DNA of 64,000 nt from Globisporangium splendens (taxonomy: Eukaryota > Oomycota > Peronosporomycetes > Pythiales > Pythiaceae): positions 90,013-154,012 of the forward strand of contig VFIW01000054.1 in assembly GCA_006386115.1 (NCBI GenBank), in the 5' to 3' direction. The notes under the pieces are model-generated. The model did not search any database. It was given only the letters and a program-made list of their open reading frames with translations, and was not told the DNA's origin. This document shows, piece by piece, positions 24,501 through 31,348 of this stretch (positions are counted from its first letter, which is position 1; each line of letters begins with the position of its first letter). Position numbers and translations under genes: made by a program.

Positions 24501-25201
24501 CGAATGCGCATGTCGGCATGGAAACACAACGGGAAGAAGCCCGACCAGTTCCACATCGTGCGGAATGCATGCGGATGCAGTCGCACCAATCGATATGCAG
24601 TCTTCACGATGTGACGCAGGCGCGCATGCACACTCGCCTGCGCGTCTGCTGCCTGCAGCTTGCTCTGCGCTGCTGCGACGTTCACAAACTCAAAGAAGCA
24701 CGGCGAGTCGAGAAAGTGCTGCTGCACGACATTGAGTGTCTGCGGGATGAACGTGAGCACGGTCGCGAGCGCCGCCGCTACCATTTCGCTGCGCTTCATC
24801 GGGTCCACGCACAGCGCATATCCGCCGTCCGTCGTCTCTTCATATAATACAATCGATGGCTCCATGAGCCGCACAATCGCGTCCATCACGAATGGCCGCA
24901 AGTGCTTGAGCAGCGCGCCAATGAGCTCGTCGTGCACGAAGCACGACGCAACCGCTTGCAGCACGCTCGTGATCGCTGTGTCGTCGTGGGTCAGCGCATT
25001 GTTGCCATCATGTTGCAGGAAGGCGGCGAGCACGTGCTGCAGCGCCGGGTGCTGCTGCAGACGCGCGCTGTCGGCCACCGCGTGGCGGAGTCCGCTCCAC
25101 AGCCGATGGACGCTCAGCAGCTCGCACGCGTCCATACTGGAATGCTGGTAATTGTTGTGGTCGTTCGCGCGCACGTCGTCCTTGGGGATGGCGCTCTGCA
25201 T
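6560..25201 (-). CDS. MDN1: Midasin (Rea1/Mdn1), giant AAA+ ATPase of 60S ribosome maturation
   Basis: A single uninterrupted frame from ATG at 25201 to TAA at 6560-6562 encodes about 6,213 aa. It is longer than yeast Rea1 (about 4,900) and human midasin (about 5,600). The open frame continues upstream to about 25285 but has no earlier ATG. Six AAA+ modules are visible by Walker A motifs at residues about 370 (GSGGCGKT), 720 (GETGCGKT), 1150 (GPTSAGKT), 1480 (GETGCGKT), 1925 (GSPGVGKT) and 2275 (GPPASGKT). Most Walker B motifs read LLDE(L/I)NLA or VDEVNLA; module 6 reads LLDNVNF, so its Glu is lost. A long helical linker, an Asp/Glu-rich tract (about 5270-5900) and a C-terminal MIDAS domain with DDSESM (about 6005) follow. 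Midasin uses ATP and its MIDAS domain to strip assembly factors from nuclear pre-60S particles. The divergent neighbour PWP1 acts in the same pathway. Confidence 0.97.
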   Translation of the reverse strand: MQSAIPKDDVRANDHNNYQHSSMDACELLSVHRLWSGLRHAVADSARLQQHPALQHVLAAFLQHDGNNALTHDDTAITSVLQAVASCFVHDELIGALLKHLRPFVMDAIVRLMEPSIVLYEETTDGGYALCVDPMKRSEMVAAALATVLTFIPQTLNVVQQHFLDSPCFFEFVNVAAAQSKLQAADAQASVHARLRHIVKTAYRLVRLHPHAFRTMWNWSGFFPLCFHADMRIRWYAARTTAVVLQMSNAQRNAFVDGLNVGEDAAASGKQADVRAMEIDEYKHEVYQQETRIRMSVHEEEAPDASVASRTIPFHESLKNIFGVVVPTNKQHQPSEASPTHDALVPTTSTKRNLQSLAIALGLKRPILVAGSGGCGKTASIRELARLSGNGDMVELHLDDQIDSKTLLGSYVCTDIPGEFTWQPGALMTAVQEGRWVVIEDIDRAPFEVLAALMPLLETREMVIPGRGELLVAHSNFQIFGTTCHGHNMPKGFQESIWTNVDVLALHDDEIQEILQTRFAKIPRHLIAKIMTTYNLVSGNAGGLLAVPNTTAVALTHLWKETRRNYGRDFCLRDLLKWCKRIYSFCYSSSNTASTDNEYVTEDERLRILLEALDVFCAGIRDPNTRLRAAQAIASIWDVPDEKVRYVLEQSKPHVAFNQHEVAIGRVHLPTLSTHDQQQNHGASSSSSVVMTGHVLRLLEKLSAIVYTCEPALLIGETGCGKTTIIQHLAASLGQKLVVQNLNIQSDSSDLVGGFKPVEIHLLARPLYMSFVDLFSLTFSQKSNASFLNIIRIAFEHKDWKKMVKGMRKAIQMAASKLQPDDGDAAATKGVSSKAASPNVMQHKWEEFDAELVRFERQKEQVESHFAFAFVEGVLVKALRDGHWVLLDEINLASSDTLERISTLLEHETSAFSITERGDVEVIRPHPNFRIFGAMNPSTDVGKKDLPPSLRNRFTEIYVDECVSPSDLQMVVQHHLKEIAGAPVTETVGFYLEARKQAEERLSDGARHKPRYSLRTLSQALSITRILIQRGYGVERAMYEGFSSSFCTQLDMDSRAYLEKLIRGTFAKKMKSKDLARAPPRPGGKSMANEFVLVSSYWVRQGGYMDPRDDSLPDPVTNRKKFVLTKSVDENLRHLARSALIGKYPVLLQGPTSAGKTSLISYLAARIGQKCVRINNHEHTDIQEYLGSYVSDSNGKLAFKEGVLVEAVRNGWWIILDELNLAPSEVLEALNRLLDDNRELFLPETQETVKPHPKFMLFATQNPPGLYGGRKVLSRAFRNRFLEIQVDEVATSELQTILQERSFLPPSYCAILIDIMRQLQLIRQQSSVFAGKGGFITTRDLLRWAERRPATKQALAEEGYCLLAERLRKDEEKEVVKQVLEQKCNVKIDVNELYYRGTPRESNLLNENGEVEQETVWGTAEQFECVQQLIEQAINDADGGHVEGNAAGLEKISVTKSLRRLFSLVGRCLQHEEPVLLVGETGCGKTTVCQLYSLLLNQRLHILNCHQHTETSDFLGCLRPVRGKEKIAQQLQDALVEFLTSVTDDEEKKQEFAQMTNASVLLSAYERTRASVLKQLETADDGEDADMNEKESHSLSAQIDRIDNLKRRFQSIFEWCDGPLVESMKSGDLILVDEVNLAEDAVLERLNSVLEPSRGLLLAEKGGDQVEEITADPKWRIMATMNPGGDFGKRELSPALRNRFTEIWVPAISDLDDIATIIRDRLLGNNTRRPAPESTANALAPLCDPILQFVQKFNVLNGKLGGVGAVTLRDILSWIHFITSVMQQESASSSNMLPWIAFVQGAALSILDGLGLGSDSALNTAMRARDEAYTYLLELVPDDDAVVKAGVLASLNATKQAMDDRISNLNSADQRTFGIHPFVIPRGPDPTLKKPSFSLKAPTTMSNLYRVLRAMQVSRPIILEGSPGVGKTSLISALASASGHRLVRINLSEQTDISDLFGSDLPAASKQSDSSTADDSKNESSSSGMFEWCDGVFLRALKAGDWVLLDELNLASQSVLEGLNSCLDHRGTVYIPELDRAFECPPTFRVFAAQNPLRQGGGRKGLPKSFLNRFTRVFVETLHEQDLIHIASSMYPLLAATGATESTEMMVAPAASSVGNTKSLLEKMIAFNSTVHTDTMVACKYGRLGAPWEFNLRDVFRFCELLQQHQHSAATDEELQALRYFVNFIYVERMRSPRDRALISLRFEEFFGVKPMDLSNVPLRISETHVEIGNAFLKRRQALRVQRVSPPLFNFLLKPMEALAHCVNMNWPALLVGPPASGKTSAVRLLAALSGNTLHELGMSAGTDATELLGCFEQVDIGRKAREIKHKVAGIYEQITQALVLASSSHAKGGTKKQAQLMLKQVKQLSGTWWALCKRERDAQEGSGSGKRMQLTKGQLDDVLIDLLRNLLSSLQKAMATLSGASESGDYNDASALLASIQVLEQEIGQVVALSKSASISSSFEWVDGTLIQAMEKGEWILLDNVNFCSSSVLDRLNSLMETGGELLINECGVIDGKLRVIRPHPEFRIFLAMDAQFGEVSRAMRNRCVEISLLEEDEQRIDLIKVASASGIPGFALGRAFQSIHERVLESLASNPQGARFARINRRHLENWSQLASTEINRGIVPIVAIGDAFRRVYGNELLVQLGLEMEALSTFQSALAASATMPFKQRVFPTSMSTLELCQETETVMLKRDHAYVEYLFALSTLNADPTSDDVLLSCLASNTSLATATATTQEQCEHTWLASLDNRSGQLKTNVMYRAEFLDEAKTHLSSSDFLTTDSSDSSPLGLTLLPFALRRIVQVSVSSFGGASSSDRLLFTLEKVATLAQHSPALIHSSELVSRFVKSLLQNDVYVAIATQMRTLMEQLTSIIGEHKFAGAADKYPVYLSANDAVFQQVCSVVLAFMATNSDEKTRVEAIWGSILNAQEQLQILDGSEWLRFCEQEQYQSIDRALTTTSDKKKKRSHASANDNMDLTTYSVLQQSYAIHRYQTDRSNVGNELVFLVFPFFQSFDAFVASYVQPSDVDDASSHAKETSQLVKTALRDRFELSIQLRSSTFDWTHFLIHWQWTKKTMQRLGAHLDGGNARAKWTEPWHKVVDMVQRIQDMIEKLIGCGSKKDVLWKHGGHSLLPTSKELWNARYLLDRLTKTYMKGNAIFSPLMQQHAGNGDSSMDGVVDVLALLFGGVASMEVAMKTGRLDVSSLFFVDVAARKEILYALCAFSYLTQQHTNAKKSAANRGGSVDTKQQPHAKMAEELYKLPSMLLKKLREKQTEVTELISNKTLYLSEIEGGAENHVDLLSEEDSRIGKDAPILLFGMKESSMLMERLVQFQLSPLLEHALARRELHAISRLVHVVNQYQLGRLSNDDKDNEAQEQFLISVVHDVASVLDDLDALIDDLLTLGMRDPASFYAYQDIVWCGHKFINASGDANATTKQERQDLCVELDTFVGVVKSHLNAVLFGFHQFLRCNSFNHMDMISLDTFDTHKKLRQAGSKRGKRAATSEEEEQIHAVEGLPRLFQNVQSAVVLKSVAEVDLHESTCGTIEAQVRSLRLDKIKQYFTKNASSSQTSSHMVATARELLMELFVSTVLAFEATFKDKEQWTNVQQLLRSMDKDSGANHSSLLVALKHSSDETFASTIDEFVRPFLATLSTSKSSSVSESVSALSCGESFVLLGLWRFVLLVPASPVDPVTKPLVKKEMLLSRLAMLTLQNAVDSAIDRINPLPSAPESKALRAQEEFKTVYEDVMAVSAYAIQRYEPSTTNEELKPVVTSKFGEIFRDLLRFQKTIMPASKMLALLSTVRTPLTSQQKCHQVLRELDMFQQTSESFVAQLETKYGASFQDILEPISSAIFAVKEGVALLVWSIYGQLQEQTVKAQEKRELALSLVAFPSSVVVQNNDNSNNSVDPWRAIQKLLQTVGTKTTSLVFGGASQKRKSEIALLDVALAKLEFLFRETVLSRDVVLSSDAASALLGDAIQCSKALFDLFLVKWQEQQEREAEKRRAEEELFKYKVRTLEIESEDQLLEQEYREQFPDYSVNDFQAFLSPEQAAAASGAQDALASSMASAADADVMITDKTVQRLCEAHIKLYAASGCSKAQVTKSEIVHAFARAFSLAVMMRKTINTMESSKMETAIVGSGIFAASLVQFRLGTSSSDARSAVPSLHALNSDYLRGIDFHRDPFVKEVVLVARPLQDLMIKAQSLLALWPDHAILQQLVLIADRIRNFEISSPLARTLTGVELLLRKAQEWEAYAARQYSIASELGALSALVTRWRKLELYSWPHLLHVKERQHRLVAHKTWFSMYSLLTAQFEADQSDVIVPSEDVRSFFNVNGTKNELQWLHLNHLSEWVFVQPKVEELVKQIGSERHSEQQQKWMSELFSTLDAYVRSCSIGQYESRLLIIYSFCAQLFMEFWGVQAVSSDASGNANTAAAKKSTYALATMLYHLYRYYEQHLGYMGRQWSSLKAPIQRKLIEYVKICRWDEQTYYSLAESAEKSHRKLMKYVRDYDAVLTVPMQTIIDASTDNGISKEGGFVGIHATRAELDDVNDGVFVPKNDEKEEAENSGDVEVQEGEEGDVDMREVDEPKKKKVVAMKKEEEEVPPPRASVLLLVHDAQHPEIEQELSGSPLTAASAYLDKLPVLSKRISKYTHEKILARDVVTARQQPRELCEDLCETIFYRMHKLQHAKNMPKGSKKKALIDLLSELKAQGMSYHRAHLPAQQQQMELLFELDVPDVENCIQLDGLSDLVSADDGAVTGFTASGSRKKSKKDKRMGSKKKAKAAEVSAAESATAPKDSPLWLWQRADAYYYRFISQLTSLRFSALTSFSHDLSSSEVDRMNGYAENMLHGMLQQRQLLHAASLNHEAFIDGISRLERLKVFRASFLQQTQDSVTTLDLQTVLQRQTLQCESVLSLQKPMKELEIVVAQVLQAASSPLAVSMKQTFGLIFDRLNAISKSFAESNGLPMALGVPAISPQAARYGEDDTTTGELSSTTFANSRNRVYGLSPALPLSGSTASRENVVLPVAVDTLQANATRFAEIATYVADLSTSFAQVAPSLCFDDIIVALGRAIEQDQALQHNSVSRDDVAMDESDGDEEVTESVASFVRGYDKLVETVLVAIQDLTKLSQAKSADDDDESNDETLRNQLSRLTNAIKDSRVNFIASQFSELLSVLSKQYQQLARTSSPHWKDAFVSSLTLLERLEPSLLDVRAISRQLLVDVLVAHKSVTKLDFVLIRIFRNLYQHGFCRTEDKEGGEAGGDGKTRFQDDVDGTGMGEGEGKKDVSNEIEDEEQLLGLKGDQQEEPPEKPDQPEDTGLEMQNDFEGTMQDLPEDEKNEDDDKEDDDEEELDREMGDFDQDDENVVDEKMWGEDSDDDEDNIDKENEKFEEESKVEGQAIEDEIRGKDDKDDDDEKKEKDDDKSKKEDDSKQQPQADKQTDENEGSDGDDDEDGDDKDDQVNEDFEDKYEENHETDPQNRENGQEGEENEPKDEGDELPENMQLDNDDDGGDDGDDQGDDNEDMDKPEDDAAMEEDGDDSDGKDETSKDGEEPEVDKEEEDEPLDSAVQTGAGGLDDENEGAEEDEPDVQPEEQDDATPEDKSSSTVAGTQSKDGQDELEQNEDEEEKEDEDMNDPSRNDNDQDEQNESSSSAQKQSSGDDDNQEWKPMSQVSDANQKQQEKDEKRRNRKRNEPNPYRNPQDTQEHWKRRVEMIERGDDEEDKKDVGPDQKVKEDEAKEMTTAEFVDDDDTNMDDVEHALAAADENQVMNQNNSEEKDEENDDEKKDDEDANVDGATAMEVDEDEAASNEQDESTDEKKPPVRKDDFAERDHDVNDKMSDPESDENKRDKADDASRKDDVSMDLDDEEEHKEDKFPTTSTELSEFERKLDEDEDEEDMSPAPKLLTPDEVTGLRDELDQFIANWSRGDSALALRGSELWSKYIAITSASSQRLCEQLRLVLEPMLRAKLEGDFRTGKRINMRKVIPYIASQFRKDKIWMRRTRPSKRQYQVMVAIDDSESMADNHAGRLALEAMTTLCKGMTQLEVGEISVVKFGQDIQLLHAFDTPFTDDAGSRVIAQFGFQQKKTNMIQTLDAILQILETARSASTAASSNAGNVEFTQIVFLISDGRFDTDGRMRIKKLIETALERQQLIVLLVVDQNENQENSILETKSVTFTKGKVTMVPYLENYPFPYYVLLPNSALLPEILSDSLRQWFEMLQMTS

Positions 25202-25641
25202 TATCGGTGGATACCGCGCGCCTGCCCAGTCAAAGTGAGTGCGCTTTGAAACGTCATAAGAGTGTGGACGGCAACATAAGAGCAATTCAATGAATTGCGG
25301 AGACAGGAATGAATTGCTGCGCTAAACACCATAACCAACCAGCTCCACCACCTTTTGTTACTATATACACTCTCCAAAGCGATCGGAGTTGCTCAATGCT
25401 TTATTGTATCGAGACTCGTTTGTGTGCACCTCTGGGAAATTGTATTGTGTCTGGAACGGTAGAGCACGAGCGTTTTTGGCTTGTCATGCGGTTTGATGTG
25501 GCTTCAGGTTTGACTGGAGCGTAATTGCTGTTGCGCACCAATTGCGCCGCACTCGAAGAGCTCCGCAAGCGCGTCACGCAGCGCTTTCTCCACATACATA
25601 TCCCCCACACATACATACACACACACACACACAGTACCGCC
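25202..25641. promoter_or_regulatory. Putative bidirectional promoter between midasin and PWP1
   Basis: The ATGs of two divergent ribosome-assembly genes lie 440 bp apart, with no room for another gene. The interval must supply both promoters. An AT-rich patch near 25357-25375 and a CA repeat just upstream of the PWP1 start are visible. No named element can be assigned with confidence. Confidence 0.6.
25615..25634 (+). repeat. CA/TG dinucleotide repeat in the PWP1 leader
   Basis: A run of about nine CA units ends eight bases before the PWP1 ATG at 25642, so it lies in the 5' leader. It is preceded by looser CATA units. It probably varies in length between strains. Confidence 0.8.
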
Positions 25642-27401
25642 ATGATTTCCGCGATCGCATGGGTGCCCAAGGGTGCGTCGCGACGCGTGCCCGAGAAGCT
25701 CAAGCTGACGGAGGCAGAGATGCAGATGATGCACCAGCTCGCGGCCGACGAAGCTGCTGAGGAGCGCGAGGAGATGGAAGCGGCCATGGCCGAAGTCGGA
25801 CTCGATAGTGACGACGACGTCGAGAGCGGAGAGGACGCTGCTGCAGCGGACGATCCACAGAACGCCGGCACCGACCAGCACGGACTGCCGGCGTCGTTCA
25901 AGATGGACGAGTACGATGACGAAGACGACGACGTCGCGATCACCAACTTCATTGGCCGCGACGTGGCGTCCATGGAAGAACTCAACTCGGACGACAACGA
26001 CGAAGACGGCGACGACGCTGAGCCGCAAGAAGGCGACGATGAGGAAGATATGGAGGACAACGAGCCGATGATTGACGAAAACGACGACAACGACGACGAT
26101 GAGAACGACAAAGAAGACATCGAGATCTTGCCAACAGATGCCGTGATCCTGGTCGCGAGCACCGAAGAAGAGTTCAGCAATCTGGAAGTCCACGTGTACG
26201 ATGACGACAACGGATCGCTGTACATCCACCACGAAATCAACCTGCCGGCGTTCCCGTTGGCGCTCGCGTGGATGGACTGCGCTCCTGTGCCACTCGACCC
26301 GTCGACTGGACCTGTGGATGGAAGTTTCGTTGCGATTGGTACGTTCAAGCCAGGTATTGAGATCTGGAACCTGGATGTGCTGGACGTGTTGGAGCCTTCA
26401 GCCACGCTCGGTGGCGAAGAGAGCGACGAGCTGCGCAACGTGGCCATGCCGAAGATGTCCAAGCGACGCAAGAACCAGCCTGTGACGCTCAAGCCAGGAA
26501 GCCACACGGACGCCGTCATGTCGCTCGACTGGAACAGCAGCCACCGCAACATGCTCGCGAGTGGGTCGGCCGATTCGACCGTCAAGGTCTGGGATATCAC
26601 GACCCAGACGTGCCTGTACACGATGAACCACCACACGAGCAAGGTACAAAGCGTGCGATGGAACCCTGCTGAGACCACGGTGCTGGCCAGTGCCGCGTTC
26701 GACCGCTCGATCGTGGTCCTGGACGGCCGTCAGCCGGACGCGTTCTCCAAGTTTGCGCTCAGTGCTGACGTCGAGAGCCTCACGTGGGCGCCACACAACC
26801 CGAGCACGATCGTCGCGGCGACCGAAGATGGCGTCGTCGCGGGCTTCGACGTCCGCATGAACGGCTCGGCGCCGCTGTTCCGCTTCGACGCGCACGCCGG
26901 CGCAGTGTCTGCGATCTCGTTCTCGTCGCACATCCCAGGCATGTTCGCGACGGCGGGTGTGGACAAGACCGTCAAGATCTGGGACCTGTTGGACAACAAG
27001 CCTGTGTGCATCACGTCCAAGGACATGAACGTGGTACGTTGAGCCTCGCTTTCTGTTTATTGGAGTTGATCTGTTGCACTAATGTGTGTGTTTGTGACTT
27101 GCAGGGCGAGCTGTTTTCGATGTCGTTCTACCGCGACTCGCCTTACATGCTAGCGGTCGGCGGCTCCAAGGGCACGCTCGCGCTCTGGGATACGTCGGAG
27201 AACGAGGGTGTCGAGCGCCGCTTCGGCTCGCGCGCACAGGGCGTGGCGGCCAGCAGCAGCACGAGCGAGATTGCGTCGTCGTTCAAGAGCGCGTACGACC
27301 TCGGCGAGGAGCTCGCACGACAGGAGGAGGAAGAGCGCAAGCAGAAGCAGCAGGCAGCAGGGGGCAAGAAGAAAGGTGGCAAAAGCAAGGGCAAGAAGTA
27401 A
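25642..27401 (+). CDS. PWP1: Periodic tryptophan protein 1 homologue (WD40 ribosome biogenesis factor)
   Basis: Exon 1 is 25642-27033, the intron is 27034-27104 (GTACGT...TTGCAG) and exon 2 is 27105-27401 (TAA). The product is 562 aa, close to the family's usual 500-580. The N-terminus MISAIAWVPKGASRRVP is characteristic of PWP1. It is followed by a highly acidic segment (about residues 70-165). WD repeats are visible as SADSTVKVWD, AAFDRSIVVLD, ATEDGVVAGFD, AGVDKTVKIWD and GSKGTLALWD. The C-terminus is Lys/Gly-rich (GGKKKGGKSKGKK), as in nucleolar proteins. In yeast Pwp1 belongs to early pre-60S particles. The gene is divergent from midasin, a late pre-60S ATPase. Confidence 0.93.
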
Positions 27402-27581
27402 AGAAAAAAACCCGAACCCACGTGCATAAACTATTTGTTGTTTTTTCTCTTAATCTATAGATGCGGTTTTCTTTCAATTGGGAGTTTATCACTTTTAAAT
27501 CGACTTGATCCGGTTATTTTGTTTCTTTTGGATATAAGAGCAGTGTCACAGAGTTTTGATGTTGGTTATCTTGGAGTGCCT
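27402..27581. other. Convergent intergenic region between PWP1 and the SKN1-like gene
   Basis: The stops of the two genes face each other 180 bp apart. The sequence is AT-rich. I see no gene in it. Confidence 0.5.
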
Positions 27582-29936
27582 TCAAACAAAATTGGTTCTG
27601 TAGTTCTCATGCGAGTTTTTCGAGGTGATTTCACTGACAGAGACAGAGGAGGCTCGGGAGTTATTCTTTTCGCTGAGAGAGGAAGGGCGGGACTGCGGTG
27701 GGCCAGAACCACCAGGAAGCTTTCCTGCGAGGGCCGCTTTATGTTTCCGAAGCGCGTCCTCCTTCTTCTCGGCCTGGAGATTTAAATAGACCGACAAGAA
27801 CGTGACGAAGATTGTCACGGCAGCCGTACCAAGCGCTGCGAACCACGGTGGGCCGTACGAATCGCGGACAGAGGTCGAACTGCCGCTACTTCCACTCTCG
27901 ATTGCACTCATCGTGGTCGTGCATCGTGGACCAGTCCAAGAAGAACCCTTGCACTTGCATCGGTTGTTCACACAGGACCCCGTGATGACCTTGGTCTTGT
28001 TTTGCTCGATCGTGCAGTCGTCATTCATTCGGCAGGACGCTTTCCCCGAGACGTCGACGACCTTGTTGTCAGCATCTTGGTACGACTCGATGTTGTCCTG
28101 GATCCACTGCTTCGTTGGGTGGGTCTTTGGATCACACCCAACCGCCATCGTCGAATTCTTGGACGTGTCTTGGTACAGGCGAATGTAGTCGATCTTCAAG
28201 TACATCGGGAACGAGTCACAGATTCGGTTGGTCTCTTCGTTTGTTCCATCACCTCGACATGGTTTTCCAGGATTCGGGGGCTTCGTCTTCCATGTGCTGG
28301 ACAGAGCTGCATTGAAGATCATGTACATTGGCTCTTCAATCATGATCTTCACGGGGTTGCTCTTCTTTGCATCCTGAGGAGGGTTCGTGATCGTGCTCGC
28401 TGGGATCTCGTAAACGGGTTGTCCCTCGAGCATCCATCGAATGTATCCGTTGTCTCCCATTACCCACTCTAATTGATAGACCAAGTAGTCGAGGTACGCA
28501 GCCATGTGGATCGGCCAGTTCGCTGACAAGGCATCCATTCGATACTCGAAGACCTTGATCTTGTCACTCTGCGGCACATCCGTCTTCTCACACAAAGTGC
28601 TTGGGTTGCCAGGACTACACAGATACGCACCCGTGTAGCCGTTCATATACGGATAGCACGTGCCGTTAGAGTTAATGCCCCAGTACTGAGTCGTCGACCC
28701 GTCGATGGGACTCACATCAGCGTTGGCATCTCTGGAACCAGGGCAGTTTGTCAGTGTACATGAGTTCTCCGTGATGCCTTTGTCCATGTTTGCCTTGACG
28801 GTCTTGTAGTCCTGCTTGAGCTTGGCGTCTGGGGTGCAAAAGTTGTTGGCCGCGTACCTCATACCTTGGTACCAGGTCTTGTGGCCACGTTTTGCTTTGT
28901 AGTATGCCGTGGGCACATCGGGTGTATTGGCACCTTTAGTTTTGCACGAGCTCGTGTAGATGCACCCAGCGCTTGCGTCTTCCGTTGGATAGATGATGCG
29001 GAAGTCTGGTGGCATTCCTGGTCCGATTTGCATCGATGTCGAGATTTCGTTGCCCGCGCCTTCGATAATATCGATTTCCGGAGCCCCACGTCCTTGGTGC
29101 GGATTCATACCCGAGCCTGGATTTGGGTCACACGCGCTGATGCGCTGGTTCGACGATAGAAACACATCGTCGTTGCACTCATTGTAAGAGAATGGCCAGA
29201 TACGAGAGGTTGAGGCACTGAAAATGGCTCGGCCGAGGTTGCCCATCATCCAGATACCCGGCCACACTGGGTAGTACTGGAGAGCAGACACACGCGCGTT
29301 CTTGCCGTTTTTCACATCTGGATTTCCAGATTCACTGCTGACAACACCAGGCAATTGCACCCGCACCTCGGCCATCCCGCCTTGGAAGCAAAACTTGTTC
29401 CACGACTGCACCATACCTCCTCTGTAATGCTACACATGTCGTTAGTCAGTACGCGACAGCAAGAGTGCTAGCAAGTCAGATCACAAAAGTTGTGCACTTA
29501 CGAAATCAACGTTCTTGTACCCCGGTGGGTTCTGGTAGTCGTTCCACACCCGTATTTTGGTGACCTCGTCGATGGTCTTGATGTAGAAGTAGCACGTGCC
29601 ATCGTCATCGCACGCCGTCGACGTCATGTTGTGCGAGTAAATTTCGAGCGCAGCATTCACGCCATCGGGTTTCTCGATCGACGTCCACATGTGGTCGTCT
29701 CCAGGTTTAAAAGATCGATTCGGAGTATTGAACTCGTCGCTCATCACGAGCTCCCACAAGTCGCCGCGGGAGCTCACGAAAGTCTGTCGGTCGTCGGGGG
29801 TCTCGGGGTCGACCCAAGTGCGGATCCCCGATTTGGTCTTGAAGTCTGCAGCGTACACTTGATTAAGTCGGCTACAACTAAATGCAGCGACGGCTATTAG
29901 CATCAAACAACTCATTCTGAGACCAGGATACTGCAT
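27582..29936 (-). CDS. SKN1/KRE6-type beta-glucan synthesis-associated protein (GH16-like), membrane anchored
   Basis: Exon 1 is 29936-29502, the intron is 29501-29430 (GTAAGT...TGTAG, 72 nt) and exon 2 is 29429-27582 (TGA stop). The product is about 760 aa. The start is the ATG at 29936, which gives a signal peptide (hydrophobic core SCLMLIAVAAFSC, cleavage probably after VYA). The body matches the SKN1/KRE6 glucan family: RGGMVQSWNKFCF, then GAPEIDIIEGAG with the E-x-D-x-x-E acid triad at about E263, D265 and E268. Several N-glycosylation sequons are present. A Cys-rich EGF-like segment precedes a transmembrane helix at about 674-696 and a basic, Ser-rich cytoplasmic tail. In fungi these proteins are needed for beta-1,6-glucan assembly, and a wall-glucan role here is inferred. 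Whether it cleaves, transfers or only binds glucan cannot be told from the sequence. Confidence 0.92.
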
Positions 29937-31328
29937 GTTGGCGTTGGGGCTTCTGTCTCCTTCGTTTGTCGAGTTCACTCGACGCGAACACTAGAGCGAA
30001 GAAGTTGCTGACAGCAGTTCTGTCCGAGGATCGATAAAAACGATTATGAATAGCTGGCTTCGAGGGAATGCTTTTGGCAACATTCTAAAACGCTGAGGAC
30101 AAATGAGTCTGCTTCACAGCTGGGTTGCGAGCAGCAAAAAAAACAGCGCGACGATACAACTTTAGATGGCAGACTCCCTGTGGCTATCTGGTAACGGGAG
30201 ATATACAGAACACTGTTGTCATGTGACAGAATTACGACCTGCAGACGGACTCATCCTGATCTTGATGGCAAGCCCATCCAAAGTTCCAGTAATCGCACGC
30301 AGTTGCCCGTTTTTCTCGAGATCAATCGTCGACAGGATGTTGGTCACTCGGTGCAATCCACCTACGTTGTTTTTTTTCGTGGTTTTATAAAAATCCAGCT
30401 GTCATGACGACCATTAAATCGGGTTTTACACGTTTTTTTCGATGCCGATATGCACATCGCCGCAACCAGGATAATACATAGGAACAGACAAACTCGAGAC
30501 TTAAAACGCTCATATAGAAATGACAAGACACCGTAGCAGAGCAGTATCGAGTGGCTGGCCTGATGCATATGAGTGGCGCTAGTAGCAGCACGTTCCAGCC
30601 AAGCAGTTGAGCACGACGAAATCAGGTGTTGCCTCCTGAACGAGGAACTTTTCGACATTGTGAGTTCATCCGCTCCTCCAACATTAGGAACTGACTGAAA
30701 AGACAACCCTGTTGAGGAGGTCGTGTTCACTCAGAGCAAATACGCCACATTCTACGATACCACGAGTGTCAATGAGATCGGGACAGATGGTGGTCACCAG
30801 AGCTGCTGACACACACACAATAGAACTGCATTTTAGCAAAGTTGGGTTTATTCTAAATACTATTAGCCCAATAATTTGTTTGCGACTTTAGTACCGTGAA
30901 CTGCATGAAAACACGTCGACGCTCCCACTTTGAACACCTCACCGTATTCTTAGCAATACCTGGATTGCGCCTTTCGTGACGACTGCTTTCGTGTGGACTC
31001 ATACCGTCCTGATGTTTCCTAACGCCAGATGTTCCACGTCTGAAGTCCGATATGATTAAGTTCGTTTTGCCGTCTTGCTTCTCAATCAACCCTTTTGTCG
31101 TGCCGAAGTCGAGAAAAAGGAATCGCCAAGTGGGATTTCTGCATCCTAACTGGTGAATTGCCAATCTATTTAGCAAAGCTTTATTGCTGTTTAAGGCGGA
31201 GCAAGGGAGCGAGATCTGCAGCTGCACTCAATCGCGGAGAAACAAAGTCCACAAGTGAGTTCTCTACCTGCCACTAACCACATTGACATCCACGTACTTA
31301 GAGGCACAAGCATACTTGTCGATCGAGG
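29937..31328. other. Intergenic region without a recognised gene
   Basis: About 1.4 kb separates the SKN1-like gene from the first LINE sequence. It must hold the SKN1-like promoter. Open frames of up to about 124 codons exist (for example 30853-31227, minus) but match nothing I know and have no supporting structure. Some may be decayed transposon sequence. Confidence 0.4.
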
Positions 31329-31348
31329 CTTCTACAGGACACTCAGCC

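Noticed and set aside
25615..25634. CA repeat as a specific regulatory site
   Set aside because: It is a simple microsatellite in the leader. Nothing in the sequence shows a regulatory role.
30853..31227. Minus-strand 124-codon frame in the intergenic region
   Set aside because: No recognisable motif, no neighbour context, and similar frames occur by chance in this composition. It may be decayed transposon sequence, but I cannot support it as a gene.
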